A DNA stretch of 64,000 nt from Pleodorina starrii (GCA_030267565.1 BRXU01000005.1:1886001-1950000), one strand, 5' to 3'. Positions 47,246 to 60,394 are shown, counted from the first letter of the stretch. The notes: generated by a model not told the origin, from the sequence alone. Numbers and translations are program-made.

Positions 47246-47588
47246 ACCTCGCCGCACTCCTTGGGCGCATAATTGGAGAGACCCACATCCTCACTCTTGC
47301 AGGCTCCCATCTTACGTGCAATTACAACACTTAATTGCGCAGCGCCATTTTGTTGATTGCCGAATTGGGAGTTGGAAGTTTCGTGTTACAAACTTCTAGA
47401 TCTTGTCAGTCCTGGTGATCCAAGAGGCTCATGAGCTGATTTGGCTTGCATGCGGGTATGACCGTTACGCTAACCGTCGTACGAACATCCGGATGGAAAA
47501 CCGATCAATTAGCTCGTTTTATTCGAGTACCGACGAATTAGTTTATTCATGAGATAGAAGTGTTAGTGTATTCAGGGCTGCAAATCCC

Positions 47589-50500
47589 ATGGGTGCCGAG
47601 CAGAGTGTTCCGGCAGGTGTAGAGGTTCAGCCTGCACCTGCGGCCACCTCAAACCAACCTGATGGCATAGTTCCTGAAGTTTCAGATGGGCAGAAGACCA
47701 GTTTGGCACCGTCTGCTCTGGTATTGGTTGGTCCATCGGGCGTTGGGAAGGGCACCCTGGCCAAGCGGCTCATCGAGGACAGCGACCACTTTGGCTTCAG
47801 TGTCAGTCATACGACACGAGCGCCTCGCCCGAACGAGCAGGTGTGCTTTGTTTTATGTATGGGCTCATTGTGCAACTACCCTGCAGTATCACTGGGCGCG
47901 CTGTAGGCAGACAGGCTATGAATCCTACAAATGTTTAAGCCTTTTTGAAAATTGTGATCAGGGGCGCAACATGTTGTTTGCAGTCCATTGATCGGTGTGA
48001 TCTTAATTGAAGGAGTTAAGTTTTGTTCTACTTGCAGCACGGTGTGCACTACTTCTTCACCACGAAGGAGCAATTTGCCAAGGAGATTGGCGAGGGCAAG
48101 TTCCTGGAGTACGCTGAGGTATGCAATAATGCGGAGTGAAAGGGGGCAACTTGGATCGAATTCGCACTGCCGATCAATAAGGGTGCAAAGCAGATGCTTG
48201 GAGGACTGTTTTCACTCCCCAAAGTGTGTCGCAACTGCAGCCCTAGGGTCGGGCTCGTCAGAGCAGCTTGTACGCCCTCAAATAAGGAGCATTTGCAGCG
48301 TGCCAGTGGCTCAAATTACTCTCTATCAAGGACGATTATCCTTGAACCCTGCGAGAGCGGTCTACAAGTACTGGCAACTGACGTTGTTGGCGGTGTTCCC
48401 ATATCCCCCGCCCGCCATTTCCTCAGGTGCACGGGAACTTGTACGGCACAAGTGTGGCCGCAGCCCGTGCAGTTTTGGATTCCGGCCGGGTCTGTGTACT
48501 GGATATCGATGTGCAGGTGCGTGTGCGCGCGGTGCAGTACGCAGCCTGCACGGTGTATGCCCGGACGACGCTTTGCAAGGTCTGGGCCACCTTGTCTATG
48601 GTTATTGGCTCTTTCAACATGAATGTGACCGCGAATCAAACCACAAACCTTTTACGCGGTGTTTCTTGTCCCCCTTGATTGCGACTTAGGGGGCGCGTGC
48701 TGTGCGGAAGAGCGGCCTGAAGGGAATCTTTGTGTTCATTGCACCGCCTTCGCTCGAGGACCTTGCCAATCGCCTGGCGGGGCGCGGCACGGAGACTGTT
48801 GAGCAAATCACGCGCCGGCTGAACAATGCGAAGGCGGAGATTGAGAGGTGCGCGAGAAGCGTGCGATTCAAGCGCCTGGACTACTAGAAGCTACGGCCAT
48901 TATGCGTATGACTGCCGGTGCATAACCGTGCGGCGGTTATCTTGGTATGTACTGTGTACGGTGCCAACACGGGGTCTTCTGTTGTTTCACCTCTGCAAAT
49001 ACCTTGCCTTCAGCATCAACGAGAAGGGGCTGTACGACTACTTGCTCATCAACGATGACCTGGAGGATGCGGTGAAGCGGCTGAAAGCCATTGCGGACCG
49101 CGCCGCCAAGGGTTTGGATCCCGAGCCTGGAATGGTCCCGGAGCGGGTGGTGCTTGAAGACGTGAGTTTTTTCTGGGCCCCTAATGTCTAATGGGTACAA
49201 GCTTTTATGGGGACAAACACCACATGCTTTCACTTGAGGATCGTGTAGGAGCTCTCCGGCAGTACTGCAACCTTTCCCCGTAAACTTGGTTCTGTTGGTG
49301 CTAGCGTTTGGCGTATTGCCCAGTTTGTGAAGGCTGCTTCCGTCGCAGGCGCCGCTTCCCGACATCCGGGCCCTTACACAGCAACAGACGGCGAGCGACG
49401 CGAACAGTGCCGCCGCAGCCGTCGAGGCGCAGCCGCCTGCGGAGGAGCAGGCTGAGCAGGCGCCTGCAGCCAGCGCCGCGCCCACCGAGCCAGTTGCACC
49501 ACCGCCGGCGGTGGATGTCGCGCCGCAAGCAGTTTCCGCGCCGCCCGCTGCAGCTCCAGGGACGCTGGCGCCGACCGCCGCACCACGGCAGCCGACTTAC
49601 AACGGGTCTTCGTCTGCGCCGCCGGCCGCGCAGCCGCTCGAGGGAGTCCCACCGGGCTTCGAGAAATGGCAAGGGAAGGTCGCTCTGGTCAGCGGGGCGT
49701 CCTCTGGCATCGGCTGGGCAACGTGCGAGGCGCTAGCACTGGCAGGCAAGTGTGTTGACGTTGGGTCACAGCAATTTTAAACCAAGGCCGGCGCCCGTCC
49801 AGATCACTCCAGGAATTGTTTCAGCTCGGGGCCGACAGCGCCTAGTTGCCATATCCGAGCCGTGTTCGACCTTTCTGGACGGGACATTATTTTCATTTTC
49901 CGCTGCTGATGCGCTTGCAGGGATGCGGGTAGTGGCCGTTGCGCGTCGGAAGGATCGGCTTGAGGAGCTGCAGCGTCACATGCACGCGATGGGGGTGCCA
50001 TTGGTGAACTTCCTTCCGGTGGTCTGCGACATCACGAAGGAGGCGGAGGTGCGCAGATTGAATTTGGTTTTTAGCGTTGGTGCGGAGACCTCAGGGAAAG
50101 AAGCGAAAGTATGCTGGGCGCTGAGGGTCGAGCTGGTCCCTGGTCACAGAGGCCCTGCGAGTTGCTGTTCGCGCAGGGAGTGCCGGAAACGCCACATTGG
50201 CGTGCCTGCGACGCGGTCCTACTCATCTGATGTCTGCTACCTCTGCACCCTGCCTTCTGCACGTGCCGCAGGTTGCCACTCTGCCGAAAATCGTGGCCAA
50301 ACGCTGGACTGACTGCGGCATTGACGTCCTGATTAACAACGGTGGGCATGCCATTTGGGTATCTCTTGCGAGGGCCCGTAGCGTAGCGTCAGCATCACGC
50401 ACGAAATCATCATACCCTGTGCTGAAGCTCCTGTCCCCGAGTGACGGCGATGTCGGTGGTGTTGTCCTCCCCGGAGCCCCTCGTGTCGCTCTCGTTCACC

Positions 50501-51582
50501 AACATGGGTGTGAAGACGCAGCCCGACACCGGGTATCGTGCGCGTGCAAGTGCTTACCGAATGAACTGCCTGCCAGTCACCTGCTGTGCCGTCCTTGTAG
50601 TTGTTTGCCCTAGAAAACGTTTTACTGGAGTGTAAGTCGGTGCAGGTTGCAGCTGTTCATGCTTCGGACCAAATATTACTGGCAAACGGACTTTTGCTGC
50701 GGTTATTTGCTCACAGCTGGCATGAGCCGCAACGACGCGTCGCTGTTCGACGGGAACATTGGCAGCTGGGTGGAGATGCTGAGCACCAACGTGCTGGGCA
50801 CTTGCATGATGACGCGCGCGGTTGTCCAGGTGCGGTGCGCCTTATCGGTCGCACGTGTCTGATCGATTGTCGCGTAGATGATGCTGAATGGCTTGTCAAG
50901 GGTCGTGCAAGGACCGACGTGTTGCCGCTTCGCAATGATGCCGCATCTGTCTAGATACTCGGGCAGCCCATTCTCGGCTGCGGACGTCTGGCAATCCTGA
51001 TGCGCCACGGGTGACGGATCACGTTCGTCGGGTTGTGTTGGTGGTGCAGGACATGAAACGCCGCGGCAGCTACGGTCACATCATCAACATGATTGGCCTG
51101 AGCGGTCACCGCATCCCTGATGGGCCACAAGGCGGCGGCTTCTACGCCGCCACCAAGTCAGCTGTCAAGACTATCACGGAAGGCCTCCGGCAGGAGGTAA
51201 GGAGGGCCCTGTGGGAAGGTTTACTGTTCCCGTGCCCCCTGCCTCCAGACGCTAGCCTCAAGCGGATCTTATCTGCATAGTCATCAGGTAATTAATCTGA
51301 TATCCTTACCTGCTTGCGCCCTGCGTGACCCTGTCGGTTTGCCCTCAGGCTCGTGGAGCCGGCCTGCCGCTGCGCGTGTCTGGAATCTCGCCGGGCGTCG
51401 TGGAGACCGAATTCTTCGCCGTCCGCGCTTTCGGCGACGCAGAGGCGACGCGCAAGGCGACGTCCGCCTTCAAGTGCTTGCAGCCGGTGGACGTGGCGGA
51501 CGCTGTGATGTGGTGCCTGAGCTGCCCTGACCACATGGAGGTCAACGACATCGTCGTGCGCCCCACGGAGCAGCTGATTTGA
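47589..51582 (+). CDS. Guanylate kinase fused to a DHRS11-like short-chain dehydrogenase/reductase
   Basis: Eleven exons, all in phase, about 605 residues: 47589-47840, 48038-48118, 48427-48516, 48690-48847, 49014-49161, 49349-49745, 49921-50048, 50272-50341, 50717-50829, 51050-51196 and 51349-51582. Residues about 42-235 are a guanylate kinase (GMP + ATP to GDP + ADP): P-loop GPSGVGKGT (48-56), [36 protein letters not shown] and [15 protein letters not shown]. Residues about 244-345 are an Ala/Pro/Gln linker. Residues about 346-605 are a classical [11 protein letters not shown] (358-365, Ser in place of the usual Thr), NNAG (440-443), catalytic Ser497-Tyr511-Lys515 (YAATK), [10 protein letters not shown] and the DHRS11-like end VRPTEQLI. 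The linker exon has no Met and no stop before the SDR nucleotide motif, so the SDR has no start of its own. The intron after 49745 is GC-AG. The SDR substrate is unknown. Confidence 0.9.
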
Positions 51583-51687
51583 TCTGGCGGGTGGGAGAGG
51601 TTTGCCGTGCATGTATGTCGCCCGTTAGGGTACGCAACGAGTCCGTTGGGTAACGACGGCAGTGGATGCATCGACGCACATGTTTAA

Positions 51688-51692
51688 TGTAA
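51688..51692 (+). terminator. Putative poly(A) signal TGTAA (kinase-SDR gene)
   Basis: TGTAA in an AT-rich context, 106 bp after the stop at 51582. The best placed of the TGTAA words in the window. Confidence 0.5.
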
Positions 51693-53390
51693 AGTGGTGG
51701 ATGCGAGTACTCGCGTCGCGTTGGCGTCTTACCCCCGAAATGGTTTTTCACGGAACGGCTCCAGCCGGTCGTGCGTCGGCCGTGGATGCCTAGGAACTTG
51801 CCGTGTCCGTGTGCGGGGGTGGCCGTCGTGTCCGTGTGCGGGGGAGACATGATTTCAAATGCTGCCATAATGGCACCGCTGACATATCCAGCTTGCGTCC
51901 TGATTTCTGGGACATGAGGCGCGGGTGCAACGTTCTGTTTGCGACGCTTATGACGCAAGTTAGATGGGTTGCATTCACGAGTGTAATCGACAGGATTGAA
52001 GTGACTAGCGGATTTTGTTAGTAGGAGGCGCCTTCGGGGCTTTCCGGCGCCAGCGCGTGATGGCGTGTGGCATAAGGTGGGCTCGCGCCGAGCCCCCGTG
52101 ATGAAATGCCTGGCTGCCTAGTGGCGGCACCATCAGAGCCCCCAGACTTTGTGTTTTGTGAGCCGCTGCGATGTGGTTGATACCTGGATCTTTGCAAGGC
52201 GAGATTATGCACACCAGACCTGCCTGCCTTCAAGGCTGCGGTGACGCCGGACAATTCAGATGAGGTGAAGCATACAGGAATGATTTCTGTAACGTGTAGC
52301 TACGTGAAGCCTCCGACCTGCCCTGCCTGTTCGGTTTCTTGTTGCGTCATGCTTGGGGCAACCAAGTGGGACCGGTGCTGCCAGTTTGAAATGGGAATAA
52401 ACTCGTAAAAGCCGTAGTGGGACTCGGCGCCGCGCGGGTTGGCCGCTGCGCAGCATTTTGGGGCCGAACAGGAGCGGATCAAGGGGCCAGGGAGGGAACC
52501 GTGAGTATGGGACTTTTGTCTCGTGCACAACTTTGGGGAATTTGAGAGACAGGAAGTGGGCCAGCACATGATCTTAAATACCGGTAGCTGCGCGCCGGGC
52601 GGAGGAGACCGAGGCGCACTGCATTGCGGTGCGGTGGAGCCGGTTGCATGTGGAGCTGTCATTGGGCGGACTACCGGTAATCAATGGTTACTGCACTTGG
52701 AGTACTGTAGTTGCAGTAGGATCCAGACCCTCCGATGGGTTGTTTTCAGGCTAGCCAGCGGGAACGAACAGGGCGAAGGAAAGCCCGATCAGGACAGAGC
52801 ACCAGCCACCCAGCCCAGCCCGGGACGGGTTGGACCCGGGACAAAGGGCGGGACCCCGGGCCATAACCATGCATGCCAAAGGGCACGGACGACCGTGACG
52901 CGGGCCCCGGCCACCCACGAAGGCGCATTGTCCCAGCCCTTATGAGTTACTACCATTGCCCCAACACGGAAGCCCAACCGTATGACCTGTGACACAACCA
53001 AAGAATCACGGTGGATAGTCCATGAAAGGTCTGCCGCCGGCCAGGGCACCCAAGAAATGACACCGGGTCAGGGCCAGCAGGATAGGTTGGTGTTGTTTGC
53101 AACGGCGGGCCAGCGCCTGCCCAGCGCCTTACTAAGGGTTGCGCTTGAAGCGTTGTGTTGCATAATCAGGATCCAAGCTCGTGACCCCTGTCACTGTGGT
53201 TTGCGCTTGAAGCAGGGCGCGGAGCGATCGGTAGGGTGGCAAGCACTTGGATTCTGATGAGGCAACACAACGCGGTCCGCCCATACACCCACCTACTCGT
53301 ATGCCCACCCCAATCTCCTCCATTTATCCATCTGCCTAGTTGGTATTTACAAGGCGTTCTATACGATAGATGGAACATTGGCGTGTGTGC

Positions 53391-53436
53391 AAATTTATTT
53401 TTCATTTTTTTATATTTTTATATATTTATTTTTTTC
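53391..53436. repeat. AT-rich, T-run patch
   Basis: 46 bp of almost only A and T (T runs split by single A or TA steps), in strong contrast with the GC-rich surroundings. Cause not evident. Confidence 0.8.
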
Positions 53437-56400
53437 GCCATCGTTAGTGTTTTACACCTCATTTGCCTGGTGGCTTCTAACGGGTAACACACGGATCACT
53501 GAACTTACATTGTGAGCAAGGTACATCACGCCCAAGGGTTACATACGTTCAGCAGGGCCGCCGACCTCGCCGGCAGCGGCGCCGCGTGTGACACCGGCGC
53601 CGCCCCGAGTTCGCTCCCAGCACTGGAACAGGCTCCTCGCCATCTGGTCAGCTTCTGAGCTTCGCATGCTCTCCGGCTATGCGCCGGGGGCATATTATGC
53701 GACGCGGTCCGAGCCGGCGATTTCTGGCTGGGGTGATCGATGGAGCCACTAAATTGCAGAGGTGTGCGACTGAACAGACGAAGGTGCGCCTCGCCTTCTT
53801 GAGCTTGTTCGCCAACGCCATGTCGCCTCGGTTACTTCGCTGCAGTTTGTGTTTTCCCCGCCTTGAGTTGGAGGGAGTTCTGTTCTATCCGCGGAGCTGC
53901 TGCAATTGCGAAGGTTGCGACGACGCGGGCATCGCTGCCGAGAGTGCTTGCAAAGGCTCGCTCCTAGAGAAGCACTGTACGAGCGTTGATTACCAACTAA
54001 CCCCGTACCAGGATGGTCTATCCATACATACACTTGACCGTCAAAGTGCCGGCTGGCGAAGCTGGGCGGGCGCCCCACAGCACACAGTAGCATCGCCTTG
54101 GAGTGCGCCTCCCCAAAGTAAGGTCCCGATCCCTGGCTAGTTGTTGCATGGAAGGACAGCTTGTATGTGAACAATACGCTTCTGAACCTTGAAGCGCTAA
54201 GGCCCCTGGCCCTGCAAGCCACATGTTGTGGGACGATGGCCGCAGCAGCACGAGGATGTTTGGATTACCAGACGCCGTCGTCTCATCAGATTATTACCAT
54301 TACAAACTTCCTGGCAGCTGCGGGAGTGAACGAAGTGCAGCGCGGGAGGAGGCGTTGGTTTGACTGCGGCCATGGGACTTGTTCTTACTGAGACAACGGG
54401 CGTCAGCCTTTGTTTGCCATGGAGGACATAAAGGACTGCTATTATGGCTTGACAGCTGGAGAAAAGATGGTGTTTGGTCCTTACAGGTTACAGGCGGACG
54501 GAAGGACGGACAGCAGGGGGGCACGAGCTTCGCGCTGGGCTGGGCCCCGCCCCCCCGGCCAAACGAAACGAAACGCTACTGGTGCGCGCGGCATCGATAC
54601 TGCCCGCTGTTAAAACACCCAATTTCAACGCACCCCACACGTGGGGCAGCACAGAGAGCGAGCGGAGTGGAGCAAGTGGCAAGATCGAATCAAGCAATGG
54701 ACGACATGGGAGAAACTAAAACTAAACACCTAACGCAGCGCTGGAGCAACGAAGGAGGACATATGAATTAGACATATAGCCCTGCACGCGATATCGCACA
54801 CGCACATTACCAGGGCAACCGCCGGATACTTCGCATCGGTGGATAGATAGAAAGAAAGATAGATAGGTAAACATATCGAATGCTTACTGGACCTAGGACA
54901 AAACGAACATCCCAGACGTACCCCAAGACAGCCTCCCGCCGCCGGGTAGATGTACGGCCTTGGCATCACCAGCAGCAGCTCAACGATCAAGCAAGATGTC
55001 AACTAACCAGCACGCCATCAAAGGAATGTGAACAAAAAGAGAATGCATGAAACGAACGCGCACCAGGGCGCCAGGCCCGGATTGACATTCGGGACCCAAG
55101 GCAGGCGAACAAACCTCCGACGGCGAGTGCTGCCACTATACCCGTATTGCTGGCAGACGAAAGGCACTGCCAACGGGCGCAAGCACAAACGAGGACGCGC
55201 CTGTAGCAGTACGATAAATATTGATGAACACGAGAGCGCATCCGCAGGACAGAGAGCGTACGTACCCGCAGGACAAGCAAGCACACCGGTAGTTATGCCT
55301 TCTAGCACGCGCGAGCCAGCGAGCGAGCGAGGCGCACCAGGCACTCCTGTTAGACCCACCACACGCACCGATCGACACATCCAAAGGTACATCGATGACG
55401 CATGGAGCATGCACGACTCCCTCCCCCAGCCAGGTGTCAAGAGAGGCCCAGGAGGCAGGGTGCGCGGTGAGTGTACGGCTTCAGCACGGCACCGCTACAT
55501 ACACAAAGATGGTCATGTATGTGTCGCGCGCGCAACACGCGTGTGTGTATTTGCGTCCGAGTGTGTAATCTCCCACCAAGTAAGCACTGCTCCACGCATC
55601 ATCACGGGGAGCAGCTGTTTTGAGAAATGAAAACGCGATCCGCACCCTCATCATCCCCATCGTCACGCATCATCATCCCCATCATCGTCACGAGCAGGGC
55701 CACCCGGAGCCCGCAGTGCGCAGCAACGGCGGACTCAACGAACGCAGTCACCATCCGTTACTAATCAACGCTTCAATCAACGAGTTTATCGACCGCTTCT
55801 GCCGACCGGCCATCACGCCTCTGTGGGCGAACGCGGGGAGCAGCAGCAGCAGCAGCAGCGGCAGCAGCGGACACCGTCACAAGTGATACTTGATTAAACC
55901 AGCTGGGAACCGACCAAGTAGCAAGCTAGGACCTACCGGATACGAAGGGCCGCATCCGCCACCACCACCGCCGCCACCATCCGTCAGCAAGTCCACCACG
56001 CTCGAAACAATGACCAAACGACCTAACCGCCGCTGAACGCACCCCACCGTCGCAGAGGAACCGCCCGTCCAATCACAGCGTCCCATCGACCCGGCCCCTG
56101 CTGGCCCCCGCCAGGACAACCTACCTGTAGCCACCGCGCCCCACCACGGCGACCGCAAGGGGCCGTGCACCACTGCAGGTCCAGAGTGCGGGGTCCCACC
56201 CCTAGCTCCATCTATCCCAGCATATGCGGACGAATGGATGCTTGTGGTGCCGGCGCCGGCGCGGTTTTCTGTGCCCCGCGCCGCCGCTGGGCAAGCGAAG
56301 CTGCCTGCTCTTATCGCCCGCCGTCGCTCGCGGCCATCATTTGAATCGGGTCTCACGCTCCTTCCTTCCTTCCGCGCAGAGGGGACAGCCTACATAGCAC

Positions 56401-58060
56401 CTCAATCCGTTTGAGATCATCCGTGGAGTGAACGTCCGTGCACGTGTGCGCTGCGTTGCGTTGATACCGCGTACGTCAAGCAAGCGGCGCGCGAGCCACA
56501 TCATAAGTTTGGCGCACGGAGGATCTATCGACAGCTTGGGGAGCTGCTTCGATCGCGTGTCGGGAGCTCGCGAGCACGGCTGCGGGCTGATTCACTAGCC
56601 CCTTAGCTGCGAAGCCCCAGCCAAGATAAGCACGCGACCCGAGTCCGTTCCCCACCTCCACCGGATCATTTCCGCAAACATCATCAGATTGCATTGAAAA
56701 TGGAACCTCCGTCGGCGGTAAATCATCGTCGCCTGCGTGCTGAATTTCAACAAACTGCAACTGTTCGAATTAATGTATCTAAATGTAAATTGGCACCACC
56801 GGATCGACGTCGGTGCGGCAGCTCATTTCATCGGCGTCAATATGTGTGAAAATCGACGCCCGGGGCCGCCACCCTTGTACACCACTCCGCCTCATCATAT
56901 CAAACATGCGTGGAAGAAGGTCCTTCCGGGTTGCCCCGACGGAGAAGGGCGCCCCGCCACCACCGCCAATCGACCAGCAGGCAGGCAGGCACCCCACAAA
57001 GCTACATACGCAGGATCCCAGATCCCAGTATCCCGCACCCAACTCCGCGACGGCTGCTGATTTGGTGCTTTGCCAGCCCACGGCTCCATCCTTGCAGCAG
57101 TACCGCAACTTGGCGGCTGACCCAGCAGCCCCACCCGACCGCAACAGCGTTCCGACACACGCGCGCCTACACACGGATACACACACGCACACAGATGTCT
57201 TTTGTTCCTGTGCCAGTGGGTAGGTCGGGCATCTGCCGGAGAGAGTTTTGCCAAATGCACCTCTCTCCCCAGGGAACCTCGCCTTACTTGGCTCTTGCTG
57301 TGTGGCCGCACGGGAACGAACAACCCACACCATATACACTCACACCCACGCACACACATACACACACACAAACAAACGTCACGCCGAAGTGGCCAAGCTG
57401 CCGAACTCAAAAGCATTGGTCAGTGCACAGAGTGGTTTTATGTGGGCGATCGATTACGGGCGCACCGCCCGATCGAAAGATAGATAGGGACAGTTTGCCC
57501 CGCTGCCGCGCGCCTGCCGCGGCGGCGGCGGACTAAGTTGCGCGCTGTCGCCACTCGCCAGCCCCTTCTTCGACACAATCGCGCGCAGGCGTGTTGCTGC
57601 GCGTTGTAAAGACAGCGGGGTGCGCCAAAAGTGATGAGCTGCTGGGATATTGCGACGGGTCGCCCCGCGCACAGATAGAAAACATCCCTGGCGCAGAACG
57701 TAACCGCCATACGGCTAGCTCTCATAAGGCTCTTATAATAGGCCCGCATACAAGCCCTACGACCCCTTACTCTGTTTTAATGAATCACCAGCAAACGCGT
57801 ATCCCCGTCCCAGCCGACGAAAACCGAACACTGCTACGCCCATCGCGTCTTCGATCAAACAATACGCCTTGAAATAAACTCGCAGTACATGAATACACGA
57901 ACGCGGTGTGTGGTTCTGGATTAATGAGCTAGTGAGGTGTGTGTGACCAACGAATGATGACAGCCCGCAGCGCCCGAGTCCCTCACACCGATATCGCCAA
58001 GCAAACAAAACGTAAAGAACTCAAAGCATACAGCCAGCCAGGGAGCCTGCTAGCACAAGC

Positions 58061-58097
58061 GGCCCGCCGGCCCGGCCCGGGCCCGGGCCCGGGCGGG
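58061..58097. repeat. GGCCC/CCCGGG array
   Basis: About 37 bp made only of G and C in GGCCC and CCCGGG units, largely self-complementary. Noncoding. Confidence 0.8.
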
Positions 58098-58408
58098 GAT
58101 TCAGGCAACATTTGCATTCACGTACATCGTTCGGCGGTCGGATCGGCTTTCGTTCTGGTGTGACAAAGATGAGGCGGCGCGGCGCCTCACAAACGCTGTA
58201 CCACCAACGTAATTCAACTAACGAACGACATAACACAAACTGGGTGCAGACGTACTTGGAAACTAATACCCGCGCCTGCCAGCAGTGCTACTCACCGGCT
58301 GACGCCGCACACGCAGCGACGCGCAACGAACAGGGACATCCGCGCAGCAGTCGCTCGCTTGCGTGCTGCAGCCTGCGTGGCCGCCGCCACTTTGGTCTGC
58401 ACATGCAA

Positions 58409-58463
58409 CCAGCAGCCGGCACCCCAGCAGCCGGCACCCCAGCAGCCGGCACCCCAGCAGCCA
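58409..58463 (+). repeat. 15-bp tandem repeat (CAGCAGCCGGCACCC)
   Basis: Three perfect 15-bp units plus a partial unit. It is translatable without stop on both strands but has no gene context. Confidence 0.85.
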
Positions 58464-59587
58464 CCCGATCCGTCAAAAAACAGAGAGTAACTACGTATGA
58501 TTCGACACGGGTCCCACATGCATGCACATGGATGGATACGCTACTACATGTGTGTATGTGCCCCGACCCCGTCTTCGTTCAAAAGAAAAGACCCCGCTCT
58601 TTGTGAAGATGCGCAGTATGTGCCCTGCTGCTGTATGTAGGATTGATGATAGCATGGCGCGCCCCGAGCCCGCGTATGCCCCATCCAACCCGGCCCGCTA
58701 TGAACGCGGATACCGACAATTTGACAAACAAGACGAGATAGGCACCCTGCCACGAGTTTATCCAACCAAAACCGCCTGGCGCGGCCGCGCGCGCCGACCC
58801 GCGGCCCGCGGGTCATATCTTCTCGCACGCAAGCGCCGGCTTTCCCTCCCCAGGACGACTCCGCCTTCGATGCTTCTTACGCTGCGATATATGATCCTTC
58901 ATGTTTCCCTCTCTTGACCCAGCAGCAGCACTCCTAGTCAACCAACAGGAGGAAGCCACAGCAAGCCAGGTAGGAGGTAGCTAGGCAGGAAATCCAGCGC
59001 CGTTTTCGTTCCCCTTAACTAAAGCGAGCAGCAGGCGGCATGCCTGCGTTAACGGAAGCGCACGCTTCATTCGAGCCCGCCCGTGCGCGTCCGTCCGTGC
59101 ATGCGGGGATGCAACCCACAGCTCTCCAAAAGGAGAGGACAGAGAACACCCACGTCTGTTTGTCCGCGGGTGTGGCTGTCCGTCCGGGGATCTATCAGGC
59201 CATCCATCCAGCCACACGACTTGCCTGCTAGCTTATTGCATAGGAGGCCCGCCCGCCCGCCCGCCCGAGCCATTCGGAGGCAACTAACGGCGGGCTTACG
59301 ACTACAGCTAGCATGACCAATTGACCATACATGCCTTACATCTGTCGATTGCGCGAGTACTCGAGCCCAAGCCACTCCTGCCACGGAATAATAACGGAAT
59401 GGACGTTATTTCGGCGGCCGCGCCGCCGCCGCCGCCGGCGCGCGCACCCAACGACCTCGCTCCAACGCCGCCACCTATACCCATACCTACCTACCGTGCC
59501 GTCCGCGGTCTCTCCCAACCGTCTCACATTCGGCGGCGGCCGCGATAGAGCCTCCCCCTCCTCCTTCTGCTCCTCGTCTGCCCCCGC

Positions 59588-60362
59588 CTACCATGTCTCG
59601 TCAACGCCACCGCCGGCGCCGCCGCCGGGCCCAGACCGTCGCCGGCCATTTCTCACGGCAGCAGCCGCAGCGGCGCCGAGCTGCGACAGCGCGAGCGCAG
59701 CGTGCCGCAGGTCCCCGTTCTCATCACCCGCATCTCCATCGCCGCAGTCGCCAGCAGCGCCTCCCGAACCGCCGCCGGCCTCGTCTGCCGCATGTGCGAC
59801 CTGGGGGGCCGCGTAGCGCCGCTCCAAGTGCCGCCGCTGCTGCGGCCCCTGCCGGGGCTGCTGCTGATGACTATCCAGGCCCTGGAGCGACCCCAGGGTT
59901 GACTGGCCGGACGACAGCGGCACCAGCTGCAAGCCCAGAGGCAACCACGACGCCGCCGCGGCACTGTCCGCATAGGCCTCGCCTCCCGCCAGGCGCCCCA
60001 GCAGCTGCTGCGACGTGGGGAGCGCATCCGTGGGGCGTGTAAACTGCGCCGGCGGTGGCGGTGCCGGTGCCGGCGGAGGCGCGGACGCCACGGCGTCGCC
60101 GCCGTAGGCCGGCGACGGCGGCGACATGTCGGCGAAGTTGCTCGGCTGCGCGGCCCTGCCGTTCGGACTGTCGTACAAGGTCCTTGGGTAAGCGGGTTGC
60201 GCGACGGTCCGCTCGGAGCGGTTGATCTTCGGCCGCGCGGGCGGCGGCGGCGGCGGTGGCGGCGCCTCACCCGTGCGATGATGCGGTCCCGAGAACTGCG
60301 GCCCGGAGTACTGTTGCTGCCCGGACACGCCGCGGCTGCCGCTGCCGACTGAGGCAGTCGTG

Positions 60363-60394
<32 letters not shown>

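Larger units (their letters stand above)
46129..47588. other. Intergenic with a long hairpin
   Basis: 3' region of the SAP-like gene (TGTAA at 46613), then sequence of lower GC, the hairpin at 47087-47245, and the 5' region of the guanylate kinase-SDR gene. No protein-coding exon supported. Confidence 0.55.
51583..59587. other. 8-kb stretch without a supportable gene
   Basis: It begins with the kinase-SDR 3' UTR (TGTAA at 51688) and ends with the 3' side of the Gln-rich minus-strand gene. It contains an AT-rich patch (53391-53436), GATA/GAAA simple repeats (about 54842-54868), CA repeats (about 57325-57372), a CCCGGG array (58061-58097) and a 15-bp tandem repeat (58409-58463). Open frames are short, overlap on both strands, and match no family I know. 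I saw no transposase, reverse-transcriptase or terminal-repeat signature. Confidence 0.5.

Noticed and set aside
47589..49161. Guanylate kinase as a stand-alone gene ending after exon 5
   Set aside because: No stop codon follows in frame before the 49161 donor, and the next exon joins in phase without a Met; the fusion is the simpler reading.
58409..58463. Regular repeat that could suggest a CRISPR-like array
   Set aside because: The units are directly tandem with no spacers, in a eukaryotic context.
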